Of a DNA stretch of 64,000 nucleotides, positions 1-10,428 are shown piece after piece (position 1 is the stretch's first letter; each line of letters starts with the position of its first letter). This stretch comes from Cercis canadensis (taxonomy: Eukaryota > Streptophyta > Magnoliopsida > Fabales > Fabaceae): positions 875,065-939,064 of the forward strand of contig QAOA01005126.1 in assembly GCA_003255065.1 (NCBI GenBank), in the 5' to 3' direction. A program made the translations under genes and the position numbers. The notes beneath the pieces are model-generated. The model was not told the origin of the DNA. It worked only from the letters and a program-made list of their open reading frames with translations, and ran no database searches.

Positions 1-10
1 TTAAGACAAG

Positions 11-120
11 TGCAGATGTGGGTCTGGTAAATAGTATCAAAATTACTATTATAAAGACATCTGACTGAAAAAGAAAAACACAGTAGTTTCAGACTTTATG
101 GTCTGGGGTCAAAGTCTGTA
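11..120. repeat. Diverged direct repeat, copy 1
   Basis: This stretch resembles 1,055-1,165 in the same orientation. Both start with a block reading (t/g)cagaYgtgggt, then share 'aatagtat' and, further on, 'gtaRtttcagactt'. Read on the plus strand both can encode the peptide DVGLVNSIK. The duplication may be of an old exon or an old repeat unit. I do not recognise the peptide, and copy 1 is closed by stops soon after it. Confidence 0.4.
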
Positions 121-1050
121 TTTGGGACTAAACTATGTTTTAGTTTAGGTCTTTTGAGGCTCATTAAACTGTTGAAGCGTCACTTTCTATCTTTAGCAGT
201 AGAAATCCAAGGACGTGTTTAAGAATGTTATGACTTCAGATATCGTCACTTTTTATCGCACAATATGGTGAATGCTCTTTTACAGCATTTACAGTACAGC
301 AACTTTTGACAAGCCACAACTCACAATATTCCCAAACAAAGACTCAATTCTTACTGCATTAGAACTAAAGTCCAAATCCTTTGAGGATAAGTTTCAAGAA
401 GTCTATCAATGTGGACCTAAAGCTTACTTTCAATTATGGATCAGTTTTATGAGTTTACTCAGCAAAACTGATTTCTTCAGAGGTGTAAGAGAATCAAACC
501 TAAGCTGTCAAGCCTAAATGACCACAGGTGTCATCATCAACATTGAACCAGCACACCGCATAAATATTAAGATTCCCTTCTTCAGAACCCCTATGTTGTT
601 AATCTTTCCAAGAACCCAACCAAACCTGAACTTTTTTCACAGGCACTGTTCAGTGTTCACTGCGACCAAGCAGCCTTAATTCTATACCTAGACACTATCT
701 TATTGCTTGCAAACCACCTTACCTTAACACTCCATCAATAAGCCTCCAATTCACCCAGTTTCACTAATAATAATCTATATTCCGAACCCCTTTCTTCATC
801 CATTGAAATCATAGATGATGGTCTATGTCACTAAGCCAAGTTCACATCTTTGAATCTTAACTTGTTATACCTAGTTACACAACTACAAAACCAATATAAA
901 AACCTTAATCCTCATAAAATTACTAATGTACAAAAAAGCTAAAATACTTATATTTTCATCTTAGATCACAGGATCAAAAATTTTGCTCTCACATCAGGGG
1001 ACAAACAAAAGGGTTAGCACAAGAAAGATTGATTTCACAGTTCCTTATCA
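121..1050. other. No recognisable gene
   Basis: This stretch holds short ORFs only, the longest at 272-517 on plus. That ORF has no motif I recognise, no repeat structure and no clear codon signature. The sequence is ordinary AT-rich plant intergenic DNA. It could be old, unrecognisable transposon or host gene debris. Confidence 0.4.
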
Positions 1051-1054
1051 GATA

Positions 1055-1165
1055 GGTTCAGACGTGGGTTTAGTGAATAGTATAAAAAACACTATGCTAA
1101 ATGACATACGAGTGGAAATGACAAATGCAGTAATTTCAGACTTCATTTCTAAATTTAATTCAGTT
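1055..1165. repeat. Diverged direct repeat, copy 2
   Basis: This is the partner of 11-120. It lies inside a 75-codon plus-strand ORF (983-1,210) whose middle shares DVGLVNSIK with copy 1. The surrounding ORF is not recognised, and whether it was ever coding is unclear. Confidence 0.4.
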
Positions 1166-1247
1166 TTGAAGCAACGTTCACACCAATTCCAAGCACGAAA
1201 TTTTTCATAAAGTATCAATTGTAAAAAATAGAAATAGAAGAAGAAAA

Positions 1248-1294
1248 TAAATAATAATAATAATAATAATAATAAAAATAAATAAATAAATAAA
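1248..1294. repeat. AAT/AAAT microsatellite
   Basis: A run of about nine AAT units passes into AAAT units. It is a simple sequence repeat with no other content. Confidence 0.9.
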
Positions 1295-1699
1295 ACCTTC
1301 GCGCTATTGCAGATCCACTACAGACAGGGAGAAAAACTAGTTGACAAGAAAAGCCCGCGTAAATGATGGAATGGAGTCCGTAGCTGATACAATGGCCTTT
1401 ATAGGAACCTCAAAGATGAAGGAGAAAGAAATTGAGAGGTCATGTTCAAACATTGGAACCCTAAACTCTAAAGCAAGACCTACGAGAGAGCGAGCCAGGC
1501 GAGGATGAGAGAGAGTCTTGACTCTTGAGTTTCCCCACATTCTTTCTTTCTTTTAAAAATTTTCGAAAAAGTTTAAATATGCTCTAATTCCAGTTTGTTT
1601 ATTGTTTGTGACCCATTTTTCAAAGTGGCTCTTTATTTATTATACTCTTCAACTAATTATTTAATATCACAATTCACAAGTAATATTTATATGACAAGT

Positions 1700-2300
1700 A
1701 AAATTAATAACTAAGATTAGGCAAATTGACCAACAAAATATATTTTGACAAACTACTTATTAAAATAGAACACTATGTAAACTATTTACTAAAATAATGC
1801 ACTTCTAATTATTTTATTCAAAAAATCGGATAAAGTTAAACATGCTACATTATGATGTAGCGATTTCAAACGTGTCATGCTACATTAAAGTAACTCAATA
1901 GGAAGCATACAAAAGTATCACACCATACTGAAGTAGTGTTTTTAATTGTGTCACGCTACAAAGGGAGTAACATGACATCCAGTAACATCAGAACATTGAA
2001 AGGCCAACAACGTATTATGTTTGAGTAACGCTACGTGCTATGTAGCATGACTTAACAGAACATGTATAGGATTTCCCTTTTAAATTCGCTCAATGGACAC
2101 ATAGTGACCATTGTTGTTGAAAAACATTGTCCCCGTAAACTTTTTACAAAGTAGTGAGACTTTTTAATTGATGTTAATTGCAAAGTAGTGAAAAAGACTC
2201 TATAAAATACCCCCTTCATGAGCGAGCTAGTGTAGAATTCTAGGGGTGAAATAGTTGTAAATCTAAAAGGGAAATATTGCAAAGGAGGTTCAAACTGCTC
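1700..2300. mobile_element. MULE/plant-mobile-domain family end, copy A
   Basis: This is one of three same-orientation copies of a repeat; the others start near 3,050 and 54,553. They share an opening block around 'ggcaaattgacc ... tttgacaaa', then 'gtgcac', then a stretch packed with the words catgctac, cacgctac and their complements gtagcatga and gtagtg, which pair into short hairpins (for example around 1,850-1,880, 1,960-1,990 and 2,025-2,050). Copy B is followed by a MuDR transposase and copy C by a plant mobile domain gene. I therefore infer that this is a terminal or subterminal segment of that transposon family. No coding part survives behind copy A. Confidence 0.5.
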
Positions 2301-2783
2301 AGTGAGTTTATGGTAGCTAAGGTTTAAAATTTAAATATTTTAAGCTTTTGAAGGTATGTTTATTTAATTATTTTATTTTAGACTTATGTATAGTAGTATA
2401 ATACATGTTTTATGTTAGAATATTATTAAAAATAAATGTATTATTTTAGTTTAATATTTCGAGACTTCTTGAGCTACGTGAACATTTTTATTGTGTTATT
2501 ATAGTATATATATATATATATTGCTTATTTTAGTAAACAATTTTTATTAATACTGTACTTTTAAATTTTTTTAATATATACTATTTTTAAAAAAATGAGA
2601 AAGGAAATGTGGAACCCACCAGTGATGAATTTTGGCAATTGTCGTCACCTTTAAGATGACTACATTGGCCATATGGCGTCACCAGTGAGATAGTTGTAAA
2701 ATTGAAAGTGAAACACTACCAACGAGGATTGAAGTGATGTGGGAGTTTTATTCACATATTTGATTCATACTTAAGGAGTTTTC
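2301..2783. other. No gene; AT-rich with a TA microsatellite
   Basis: This is AT-rich sequence with a (TA)n run at about 2,504-2,521. Two short phrases around 2,245-2,290 and 2,680-2,735 ('agatagttgtaaa..' then 'gggaaatattgc' or 'gtgaaacactacc') resemble each other, so copy A may contain a second decayed duplication. Nothing coding was seen. Confidence 0.5.
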
Positions 2784-2877
2784 TTCACATAATGCAGGAA
2801 ATGCACAATGATCAAAATTGTCCTTATTATGGTGTCCTCAAATTTTGATCATTAGTGCAATTCATGCATTATGTGAA
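2784..2877. repeat. Near-perfect inverted repeat (hairpin)
   Basis: The left arm at 2,784-2,819 and the right arm at 2,841-2,877 are inverted copies about 36 bp long with only a few mismatches and one single-base offset, separated by a 21 bp loop. Both arms end in the octamer ttcacata or its complement. It could be the core of a tiny foldback element or MITE, or a small-RNA precursor if transcribed. No target duplication is obvious and no known microRNA was recognised in the arms. Confidence 0.7.
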
Positions 2878-3049
2878 CAATGTTGTTGAAGTATCTAACA
2901 AAGATGTATATGATAACTTGTGTAGATTGTTTGAGTATTGATGAAAATTGATTACAAAGTACTGTAGTTATAAAAATTCTTTCCAAAACAACAATATTAA
3001 AGTCCTCTTTACCTAGCTTATGGTCCCAAAAAATTCACATTTGAAAATA

Positions 3050-3172
3050 ATTTACACTTTAAGTTAGAATATTGGCAAAATGACTTAAAAAATATAGTTT
3101 GACAAAGTATTTACAGAAATGGTATACTGTGCAAACTTATTTAAAAAATGGGGTTCTTTTGATTAAATTATT
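3050..3172. mobile_element. MULE/plant-mobile-domain family end, copy B (left piece)
   Basis: This opens like copies A and C ('ggcaaaatgac ... gtttgacaaagta'). It is broken at 3,172 by the 1.6 kb MULE and resumes at 4,805. Confidence 0.5.
3164..3172. repeat. 9 bp target site duplication, left (TAAATTATT)
   Basis: The nine bases immediately before the inverted repeat are identical to 4,796-4,804 immediately after the element. Nine bases is the target duplication made by Mutator-like transposases. Confidence 0.9.
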
Positions 3173-3400
3173 GGGTTAAGTCCAAAAAATCCTCTTAAAC
3201 TATGCTCGATGTGCGCTTTACCCCAAAAACTTTAAAAATACAGGGAAAAGCTCCTTGAACTATTAAAATTTGGAATTTACCCCCAAGACACAAACAGACA
3301 TCCAATAATGGATGGAAAGAAGCAGGTGCCACACACATGCACTATGAAAAAAGATAATTTCCCAATACCCACATCACTTTCTTCCTTCTCCCTCCATGAA
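3173..3400 (+). repeat. MULE terminal inverted repeat, left
   Basis: This matches the complement of 4,565-4,795. Shared landmarks include 'actatgctcgatgtgcgc', 'gacacaaacagac' and 'gataatttccca'. Confidence 0.9.
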
Positions 3401-4564
3401 TCACTTCTAAAAATCCAACAAAATGCACCATAACAAACAAAAGATCACCCCCTAATGCACAACGGACACGCGTCCGTTTCCTCATTCTTCCTAGCAAACC
3501 CTCCCTCCTTCTTTTCCCCTTCTTCCACCTCCATTATCACCTAGAAATACCCTACGATTCCGGTTGTCCGAATTTCTTCCCCTCTTTCTCTGAACCCACA
3601 AACTTTCACAGTTCATAGCACTCCTTATTGCTCTGTTCTGCCATGCTCTGAAATCTCTCTCCATATCCCTCTAATGTTGGTGGGTCACTGGAATTTTTCG
3701 GCAAAATTTAAATTTAGGAGGATTTACTCGAGAATGACGTTTTTGAAAAAAAAAATTACTTAGAAACGAGTAAATCCTCTTAAGCAATGTGCCCTTAGCT
3801 TCCTTCCTCATTGAATTCTCTCTAATGGCAGTAGAACTAGTAGATCAAATCACCTATTACACCCAAATCCAATGCAACGGAAGCAGATCAGGACTAAGAG
3901 CCACAAAACGAAATTCCAAATAAAAAGTAAAGCTTTTTTTTTTTTTAATGAGAAGGAAGAGAAATTTGTGCAATGGGTTGAAGGGTGTATGAAATTGATT
4001 CAATTTTTTCTAGTTTTTCATAAACAAATTTCAAACATTTGGGCTATGTTTCATCATTTGAAATTCTCTATCTCTGTTATAGGAGCTTCTTACTCAAAAA
4101 TTACACCACAACCACAAATCTGAGCAACGATGTTGTCGTAAGGTTCTTAGTTCTCAATTTTAGATTTCCTATTATGTCTCTGTCTCGGTGTCGGCATCTA
4201 CGTTGGAGGAGTAACAATTGTCATGGGCAAGGGCTGCTCACAAACCTCACAAACCCAAAGACGCGCGTGACGGGAAGCGAGCTTGCTGGTAGCATGGAGT
4301 TTGGAGTCACAACCAACACATAGGAAGGTGGAGTCAGCTTAGCAGAAGAAAGTAACAATGGCAGATTTACAGGAGTCGCAGAGCTTCGACACTATGGATA
4401 TTTTTATCCAAAAGAAAATAACAACAAAAGGAAAACAAAGAGAAATTGAAGGAGGTTTTTCCCTCTTTTTCTTCTTTGTCTAAATTTTATTCTTATTTTC
4501 TCTCAACTTGTCTGTTTTTCACCTTTTCCTAGCCAACATGGTTGGTTAAGCGATGTAAGGAGCT

Positions 4565-4795
4565 CTTCATAGAAAGAGAAGGAAGAAAGTTATGTGGGTA
4601 TTTTGGGAAATTATCCTTTTACACAATGTAGGTGCATGGCACGTGTTTCATTTCGTCCTTTATTGGACGTCTGTTTGTGTCTTCGGGGTAAAATGCACAT
4701 TTTAATAGTTCAAGGAACTCTTCCTAGCATTTTTAAAGTCTTTGGGGTAAAGCGCACATCGAGCATAGTTTAAGGAGATTTTTTGGACTCAACCC
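4565..4795 (-). repeat. MULE terminal inverted repeat, right
   Basis: This is the complement of 3,173-3,400. It ends exactly at the right 9 bp target duplication (4,796-4,804). Confidence 0.9.
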
Positions 4796-4804
4796 TAAAT
4801 TATT

Positions 4805-5100
4805 TATGGGCATCTGAACAAAGAGGTCATGCTACTTTGTAAAGTTGCGCGACTCTAAGAGTCACACTACTTTAGAGTAGTGTAAGAGAAAAGAGGAGAT
4901 ATGAGAGGAAAAAGAGAGAGAGAGAGAAGAGAGGGAATCAAACTACTTTTTTGTAATGTGACCCTTGGAGTCCCGTTTATTTTCAAAGTAGCGTGATTGA
5001 TTTTGTTTGCATTATTGATGAATTTAATCAAAACTGCCCAAAATCGGTTAAAAGTTTTCAAACTACTCCATTTGCACAAATACTTTGGAAATTTGTATTT
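4805..5100. mobile_element. MULE/plant-mobile-domain family end, copy B (right piece)
   Basis: This continues copy B. Inverted words such as gtcacactac and gtagtgt around 4,860-4,885, and ctactttt and aaagtagcgtga around 4,940-5,000, pair into short hairpins as in copies A and C. A GA-rich run lies at about 4,890-4,935. It leads toward the MuDR transposase remnant that starts near 5,250. Confidence 0.5.
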
Positions 5101-5249
5101 TTTAAGTCCAAAGGCCTAGAATATTGTTATAAATAAATATATTGGTAGTTAATATAAAAATAATTGTTATGGAAATATGAATGTTTATATACTTATAGTG
5201 CTTAAAAAACACTTTAGGAAGAAAATGCATATATTAATAAATTATAATG

Positions 5250-7200
5250 GTCAGATTTACAATGGGGCCCAAGGCCTAATGTATGAGGGTCCGACGACCA
5301 TTGGGTTGAACTTGAAGAAGACATGTTGACTAAATAGGCTAAAATTTTATATTCAACAATAAAATGTGCTTTTAAGCAAATCAAGTGGTTAAAAAAATAA
5401 TTTATAAATTCTAGATATCAATTAATACATTATTTTATATAGCATTTGAATTGGGGTTTAATGAAGATGTTGAGATTATATATGAAAATAATGCTCAACA
5501 TACGAGTTTGGGTACAATTGAGATATTTGTAAAGATTAACACTATGGAGGATAATGTTAATGGAGATGGAGGCTAACCTAAAGTAGTTGAAGGAGTTGGC
5601 TCAAGTTCATTCTCATTTTTCTATCCTTCATATAGTCAAATAGGAATAGAAGTAGAGTGTTGTTATGAATCAGAGGTTGGTTCATATGAATTTCAATTTG
5701 ATTTGGCTACTGCTAGTCAAACATATATGCCAGAATGAGGTTATGGGTATGAATATAGTGACCCGTGGCTAAGTTTAGATGTTTGTACTAGAGGCGTTGA
5801 ACAATATAAAGTTAGAGGTAGCCAACTTGAAGGTGACCAGGAGAATATAAAGGGCAGCAATTCTCCTATTAATCCTCTAATTGACAATAGTGATTATGAG
5901 GAACATGACTACATCACAGACAAGGACAAATTAAACGATGATGAGGAAGGAGAACAACTGTTAGATCTTAATGTGGAACCAATATATGCTAGAGTGCAAC
6001 ATGTTGCACCAATACAGTCGGTGCTTCCTCCACACTATTCATACATGAATTGAGAGGTAATGCATATAATTGATGATGTTGAACAAATAACTGGGAGCAA
6101 CCATTGGCAAAGAAGTGAAGAGGTACAAATCAAGCAATAGTTTAAAAGCAAATAAAATATTCAATTAGTTGTCAGGCAATACTACTTTCACGGACATCAT
6201 ACTTTCTAAGTGAAGGAATCCAAATCCAACAAATTGAGTTTGAAATGTCCAAACTATGATGCTTGATGCAATTGAAGACTTTAGGCCTACTTATGAAGCA
6301 AGAGCACCATTGGTGCATAATTTTTTTTGCTTGCGTCACGTGATGAGCAATTGAAAAAATTTCTTCAAGGATGTTGGTGTGAAGCACAAAATCTATAGAG
6401 TTTGTAAGAATATGAGTCTAACTAAGCAATTGGTTATTATTTTTTATATTTGCACAAAAACGTTCTCTTTCATAGTTTGAGTTAGTCAAATTTGAGTAGT
6501 TACTGACGGAGATACAAAGCGAGTGTCCTAATGACTATTCATTGAAGCATATAAAAAATATTGATAAGGTGAAATGGACGCAACATGGGGACACTCAAGG
6601 TAGACAGTATGGCCGAATGATGACTAATTTGGCTAAAAATGTGAATGACACATTGAAAGGAGTTCGCAACATGCCTATTACTACCTTGTTAGAGCCACAT
6701 ATTACAAAATGAACCGTATTTTCATTGAGAGACGGAAAATGGCTCAGGCAAAATTAACGAGTTGGCAACTGTGGACAGAGGATGTCAAAAAGAATATGCA
6801 TAAGAACACCCGTTATTCCTCTTCATATTGGCCAATACTATTTGATAGGGATACTGGATCTTTTGAAGTGGAGGAAACATTTGGTTCTGTCAAAAAGATT
6901 AGCAGGCGAACATTTGCTCTCAATCTAAATGAGAGAAGCTACGGATGTGGTTAGTTTCAAGCCTTCAATATACCGTGTTTGCACTCGATTTCTTGTTGTG
7001 TTTCTATTAACTAGATCTATGGGGTTATGTGGATCCAGTATACTCTACTTGACACTTAGTTCATGCTTATAGTGGGCAATTTTGCCCAATTGGTAAAGAT
7101 GAGTATTGGCCAATTGTGGAGTGACTAAAGGTCATCCCCAACCCTGCAATGCTCTGAACAAAAGGACAACAGGTTTCGAGTCACATACACAACGAGATGG
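5250..7200 (+). pseudogene. MuDR-type MULE transposase, decayed and internally deleted
   Basis: Protein-level landmarks appear in order on plus, across several frames. Near 5,255 is an N-terminal YNG..GL.YEGP stretch typical of MuDR N-terminal domains. An acidic low-complexity linker follows (about 5,560-6,000, including DYITDKDK and LLDLNVEP). At 6,150-6,260 is the block before the catalytic domain (QYYFHGHHTFKVKESKSNK-like). At 6,560-6,720 is the block after the catalytic core (HGDTQGRQYGRMMTNLAKNV, then LKGVRNMPITTLLE). At about 6,915-7,000 is a SWIM zinc finger (LNERSYGCG, then FQAFNIPCLH). The whole DDE catalytic core between about 6,400 and 6,500 is missing, and stops and frameshifts are frequent. 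It is a dead relative of the enzyme that moves Mutator-like elements. Confidence 0.75.
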
Positions 7201-7288
7201 ATTGGGGCCAAGTTTCTATGAGTACACTAAGATATGAGCTATGTTGCATGGAAGACCATAGTAGGCAGAGTTGTCCGAACATAAGACA

Positions 7289-7296
7289 ATATCAAC
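7289..7296. repeat. 8 bp target site duplication, left (ATATCAAC)
   Basis: This octamer is identical to 15,727-15,734. It abuts the inverted end of the hAT-like element. Confidence 0.65.
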
Positions 7297-7459
7297 TAGG
7301 CCTGTTCGTCGGTTGGATTCAGTCGGTTTGGAGGACATTTTCATCCGACCGAGTGAGTAAAAATTGAGGAAATGCAAACCCATCATCGACCAAAGTAATA
7401 TTGCAATCGATAGAATCAGTTTCAAGTGGATTTGGCAGGTTTATTCGGATGGCCGGATG

Positions 7460-8948
7460 TATGAATTCTGATATATGCTTATTAGATCTTTAAGTTCCAT
7501 GTTTTATCAATGGATTCCTACTTGGATTTGAGTAAATTCGCATTAAACATGGCACTTAACTCATCTATTTGTGTTTTCAGATGTTTCTTAGGTTGATTGA
7601 GTAAAAGGAAGAGTTTTAAGGATTTCTGGAGGAAAAGAGTAGAGAAATTAGAAGAATGCAAAGTCCAGACAAGGAATACGGCCGTGTCCATGCCCGTAAC
7701 ACGGCCGTGTCCACGCCCGTGTCTAGCATCCAGAGAGCTCTTCTCTAGTTTCCAGAGGAACACGGCCATGGTCAGTGAAGAACACACCCGTGTTGATGCC
7801 ATGTCCTCAGTCCATAGACAACCCAGAGGGGGAACACGCCCCCTGTTGTAGAGACACGGCCGTGTTTCGGGCCGTGTCCGAGATCCAGAAAAGTATTTCA
7901 AGTAACACGCCCAGCCATCTTAAGTGAACACGGCCATGTCTAGGCCGTGTTCAAGCTTCTGCAAGGTGAAATCCTACATTTAGAGCTGTATATATGTGTA
8001 TCTAAGACACAGAAACAGGAGCTCCGTCTTTTGGGCATTCAAAGACACGATTCAGAGCCAGAGGCGGGAGTCCAACCCTAGAGGTTGGAAGAAGAGCAAG
8101 ACGGAAGATCAACCCATTGCAAGAACTTCACGAGAATGAGTTTTCATATGATTTCATCTTGTCTTCTCTATATTATTTTGATTAGATTTTATCATAACTT
8201 ACTTGTAAAGATTTGGATAGGATGAACCCTAGAAATATATTTGTATTCTGATTCTTTGGATTCAATGGGAATACATCTTTAATTCTTGGAATTGTCTATG
8301 ATTATTATTTGTGTGGAGTTGATGTTGCTAGCCATTGATTTAGCACCAGATTCCAGTTTATAGATTGAGAGATTGTAGATTGGATAAGATCACTTGTAAA
8401 CAATGAGATTTGCTTGGGATCACTAGAAATAGGATTCACATAAGTCCTCTGAATTGAGTCAATGTACTAAGGGAATCCATAAAACACAAACTAATGCTTT
8501 CTTAGGGGTTTTGATTAGGAAGAGATTTCAGTCAATCAACCTAGGAATAGATATCTTATTGCTTGAGAAAGATTAAGGCATAATTTAGGGATTCCCATCA
8601 GTATAAGTAAAGTATTGGTGTCCACTTAGTTAAAGATGATAGTGCAATGCTTGCCCTAGGGGGATTCTCATTTAGACCTATCATTCGATTGATAAATCTA
8701 TCAAATTCTTTGTTATTGTTTTATTATCTTGTTTATATTATTTTAGATTAGTTAGTCATTTATCAACCCGAATTTCTGAGATTAGATAATAGAAAAATGA
8801 TTATTACTAATAGCTATAGTTCTTCGTGAGATCGACATCCGTACTCAATCAAGCTATTCTACAAAACAATAGGTGTACTTGCCTAAAGTGATTATAGCTA
8901 TGTTTCAATTGAATACAAGTTCAAAAAAAAAAATTAACACTAAGTTTT
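7460..8948 (+). mobile_element. 5' LTR of pol-less gypsy element (start approximate)
   Basis: The right edge is fixed by the tRNA-Asp primer site at 8,949. The left edge is not clear, and no second LTR copy exists in the window to define it. It contains a cluster of CACGGCCGTG palindromes at 7,677-7,938, a TATA-like tatatatg at about 7,988-7,997 and a gene-like leader after it. The palindrome cluster sits upstream of the likely start of transcription, where an LTR enhancer would be. Confidence 0.65.
7677..7938. promoter_or_regulatory. Cluster of CACGGCCGTG palindromes in LTR
   Basis: Perfect CACGGCCGTG is at 7,700 and 7,855. One-base variants are at 7,677 (TACGGCCGTG), 7,761 (CACGGCCATG) and 7,929 (CACGGCCATG). 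Degenerate words such as cacgcccgtg and gggccgtgtcc lie between them. The cluster lies about 50-310 bp upstream of the TATA-like site. A similar cluster recurs at 10,703-11,033. A role as binding sites is inference. Confidence 0.7.
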
Positions 8949-8965
8949 TGGCACCGTTGCCAGGG
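8949..8965 (+). promoter_or_regulatory. Primer binding site, tRNA-Asp type
   Basis: TGGCACCGTTGCCAGGG differs at two positions from TGGCGCCGTTGCCGGGG, the complement of the 3' end of plant tRNA-Asp including CCA. It is followed 140 bp later by the gag start. Two other gypsy elements in the window use the same site (31,437-31,453 and 62,521-62,537). Confidence 0.85.
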
Positions 8966-9102
8966 AATCTATAATATTAAGAACGTTGACTTTCTATTAC
9001 TCTAGTTATTTTATTTTCCATTCACTGAATTTTGGTTAACTCTGAACCTCTTTCTTATCATTGTTTGTGATTGATCTTTGTAGTAACTAGTCTTTCTGAT
9101 GC

Positions 9103-10428
9103 ATGACCCGAAGTAGCAAGAAGAAGCTCTTTGAGTTGAACCCAGAAATTGAACGCACAGTGGTGAGAAAATCAAAGAACAAGGCTATCCTTTTGCAAGG
9201 CCAACCATCTGAGCCTATTGTCATAGAAGAACCTACCATGGCTGACCAAGAAAGACCACGAACTATGGGGGATTATGGGAGACCATCAACTGTTGGAACT
9301 GAGTCTAGCATAACAAGACCTCCGGTGACATCCAATAATTTTGAGATCAAGCCGACGGTCATCCAGATGGTGCAGCAGCTCGTGCAATTTGATGGTTTAC
9401 CGGATGAAGACCCTTATACTCACATCACAAACTTCTTGGAGATTTGTGATACTTTCAAGATCAACGGAGCTAGTGAGGATGCAATTAGACTGAGGCTCTT
9501 CCCCTTTACTCTAAGGGGTAAGGCAAAGTCATGGTTGAAGACACTACCTCCGGGGTCTATCAAGACATGGAATGAGCTAACTAAAAAATTTCTAGGCCAG
9601 TACTTCCCTCCAGCAAGAACAGCCAAGCTTAGGAATGATATTTTCTCCTTCCAGCAAATGGATGGTGAATCACTCTACGAAGTAGGGGAGAGATGGAATG
9701 AATTGCTGAGAAAATGCCCACATCATGGGCTGGACTTGGGAGTTCAGATGCAAACGTTTCAGAGTGGGCTCAGTTTTGGGACTAGACAGCTAATTGAATC
9801 ATCTTCAGGAGGAACTACAAGCTTCAAAACTCCTGAACAACTGAGGACGCTGATTGATGACATTGCTACGAACCATTACCAATGGGGAACCCAAAGAATG
9901 AAGGCCAAATCAGGAGGAGTACACAACATGGGTACTGCCACCTTTTTAGAGGCAAAAATTAAGGCCTTGACGAAGAAGATTGAGGATATGGGCAGACCTA
10001 CTCCACCATCACCTGTGATGAGTTGTGATATTTGTGGTGGGGGACATTTCAATCACGAATGCCAAGCAACCACCTCAGGACTAGCATTAGAACAAGCGGA
10101 TTACTTGGGAACTCGAGTGCCAAATAATCCCTACTCCAACACATATAATCCTGGGTGGTGGAATCACCCAAATTTTGCTTGGAGCAATGTAGGGCAACAA
10201 AGACAAGGTCCCTCGCCTGGATTTCAACAATCTCCTAACCCACCACAGAAGCTCACCATTGAAGATCAGCTTTCTAGGTATATGACAGCATCAGAAAGTC
10301 GGTTCCAAGGCATTGACACAGCTTTGAGAAATCAAGAGGCCTCCATCCACAACCTTGAAACTCAAATTGGCCAGCTGGTCAAGCTGATGACTGAAAGAGC
10401 ATCAGAGTCTCTACCTAAGTCTAGCTAA
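9103..10428 (+). CDS. gag: Gag protein of Athila-like gypsy element, intact
   Basis: An uninterrupted 441-residue ORF encoding the capsid and nucleocapsid precursor that packages retrotransposon RNA. The retrotransposon gag core is at about residues 100-260 (FDGLPDEDPYTHITNFLEIC, then RLFPFTLRGKAKSWL, then TWNELTKKFLGQYFP). A zinc knuckle of C-x2-C-x4-H-x4-C type follows at about 308-321 (CDICGGGHFNHEC). A Q/N/P-rich region and a C-terminal heptad-like stretch (LETQIGQLVKLM) end the protein. The first ATG after the primer site is used. No stop or frameshift is present, unlike nearly every other ORF in the window. No protease or polymerase follows; the next ORF begins 1.9 kb on. Confidence 0.9.
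   Translation: MTRSSKKKLFELNPEIERTVVRKSKNKAILLQGQPSEPIVIEEPTMADQERPRTMGDYGRPSTVGTESSITRPPVTSNNFEIKPTVIQMVQQLVQFDGLPDEDPYTHITNFLEICDTFKINGASEDAIRLRLFPFTLRGKAKSWLKTLPPGSIKTWNELTKKFLGQYFPPARTAKLRNDIFSFQQMDGESLYEVGERWNELLRKCPHHGLDLGVQMQTFQSGLSFGTRQLIESSSGGTTSFKTPEQLRTLIDDIATNHYQWGTQRMKAKSGGVHNMGTATFLEAKIKALTKKIEDMGRPTPPSPVMSCDICGGGHFNHECQATTSGLALEQADYLGTRVPNNPYSNTYNPGWWNHPNFAWSNVGQQRQGPSPGFQQSPNPPQKLTIEDQLSRYMTASESRFQGIDTALRNQEASIHNLETQIGQLVKLMTERASESLPKSS

Larger units (their letters stand above)
3173..4795. mobile_element. Complete non-autonomous Mutator-like element, 1,623 bp
   Basis: The element starts GGGTTAAGTCC and ends with the complement GGACTCAACCC. The two ends form an inverted repeat of about 230 bp (3,173-3,400 against 4,565-4,795), highly similar over the first 150 bp. 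A perfect 9 bp duplication flanks it. There is no transposase inside, so it would move only with help from another element. Long inverted ends plus 9 bp duplications are the hallmark of MULEs. The interior has a short perfect inverted repeat (3,718-3,730 against 3,767-3,779) and gene-like sequence at about 3,870-4,330 that I cannot identify. If that came from a host gene, the element is a Pack-MULE. Confidence 0.9.

Noticed and set aside
1337-1540. 67-codon minus-strand ORF near 'agtttagggttcc', which looks like a plant gene start
   Set aside because: No recognised domain, no convincing splice sites or following exon, and low complexity nearby. Could be the 5' leader of a gene but unsupported.
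7518-7901. 127-codon minus-strand ORF in the gypsy LTR
   Set aside because: It lies over the CACGGCCGTG cluster, reads as Arg/Gly-rich from the GC palindromes, and has no family resemblance.
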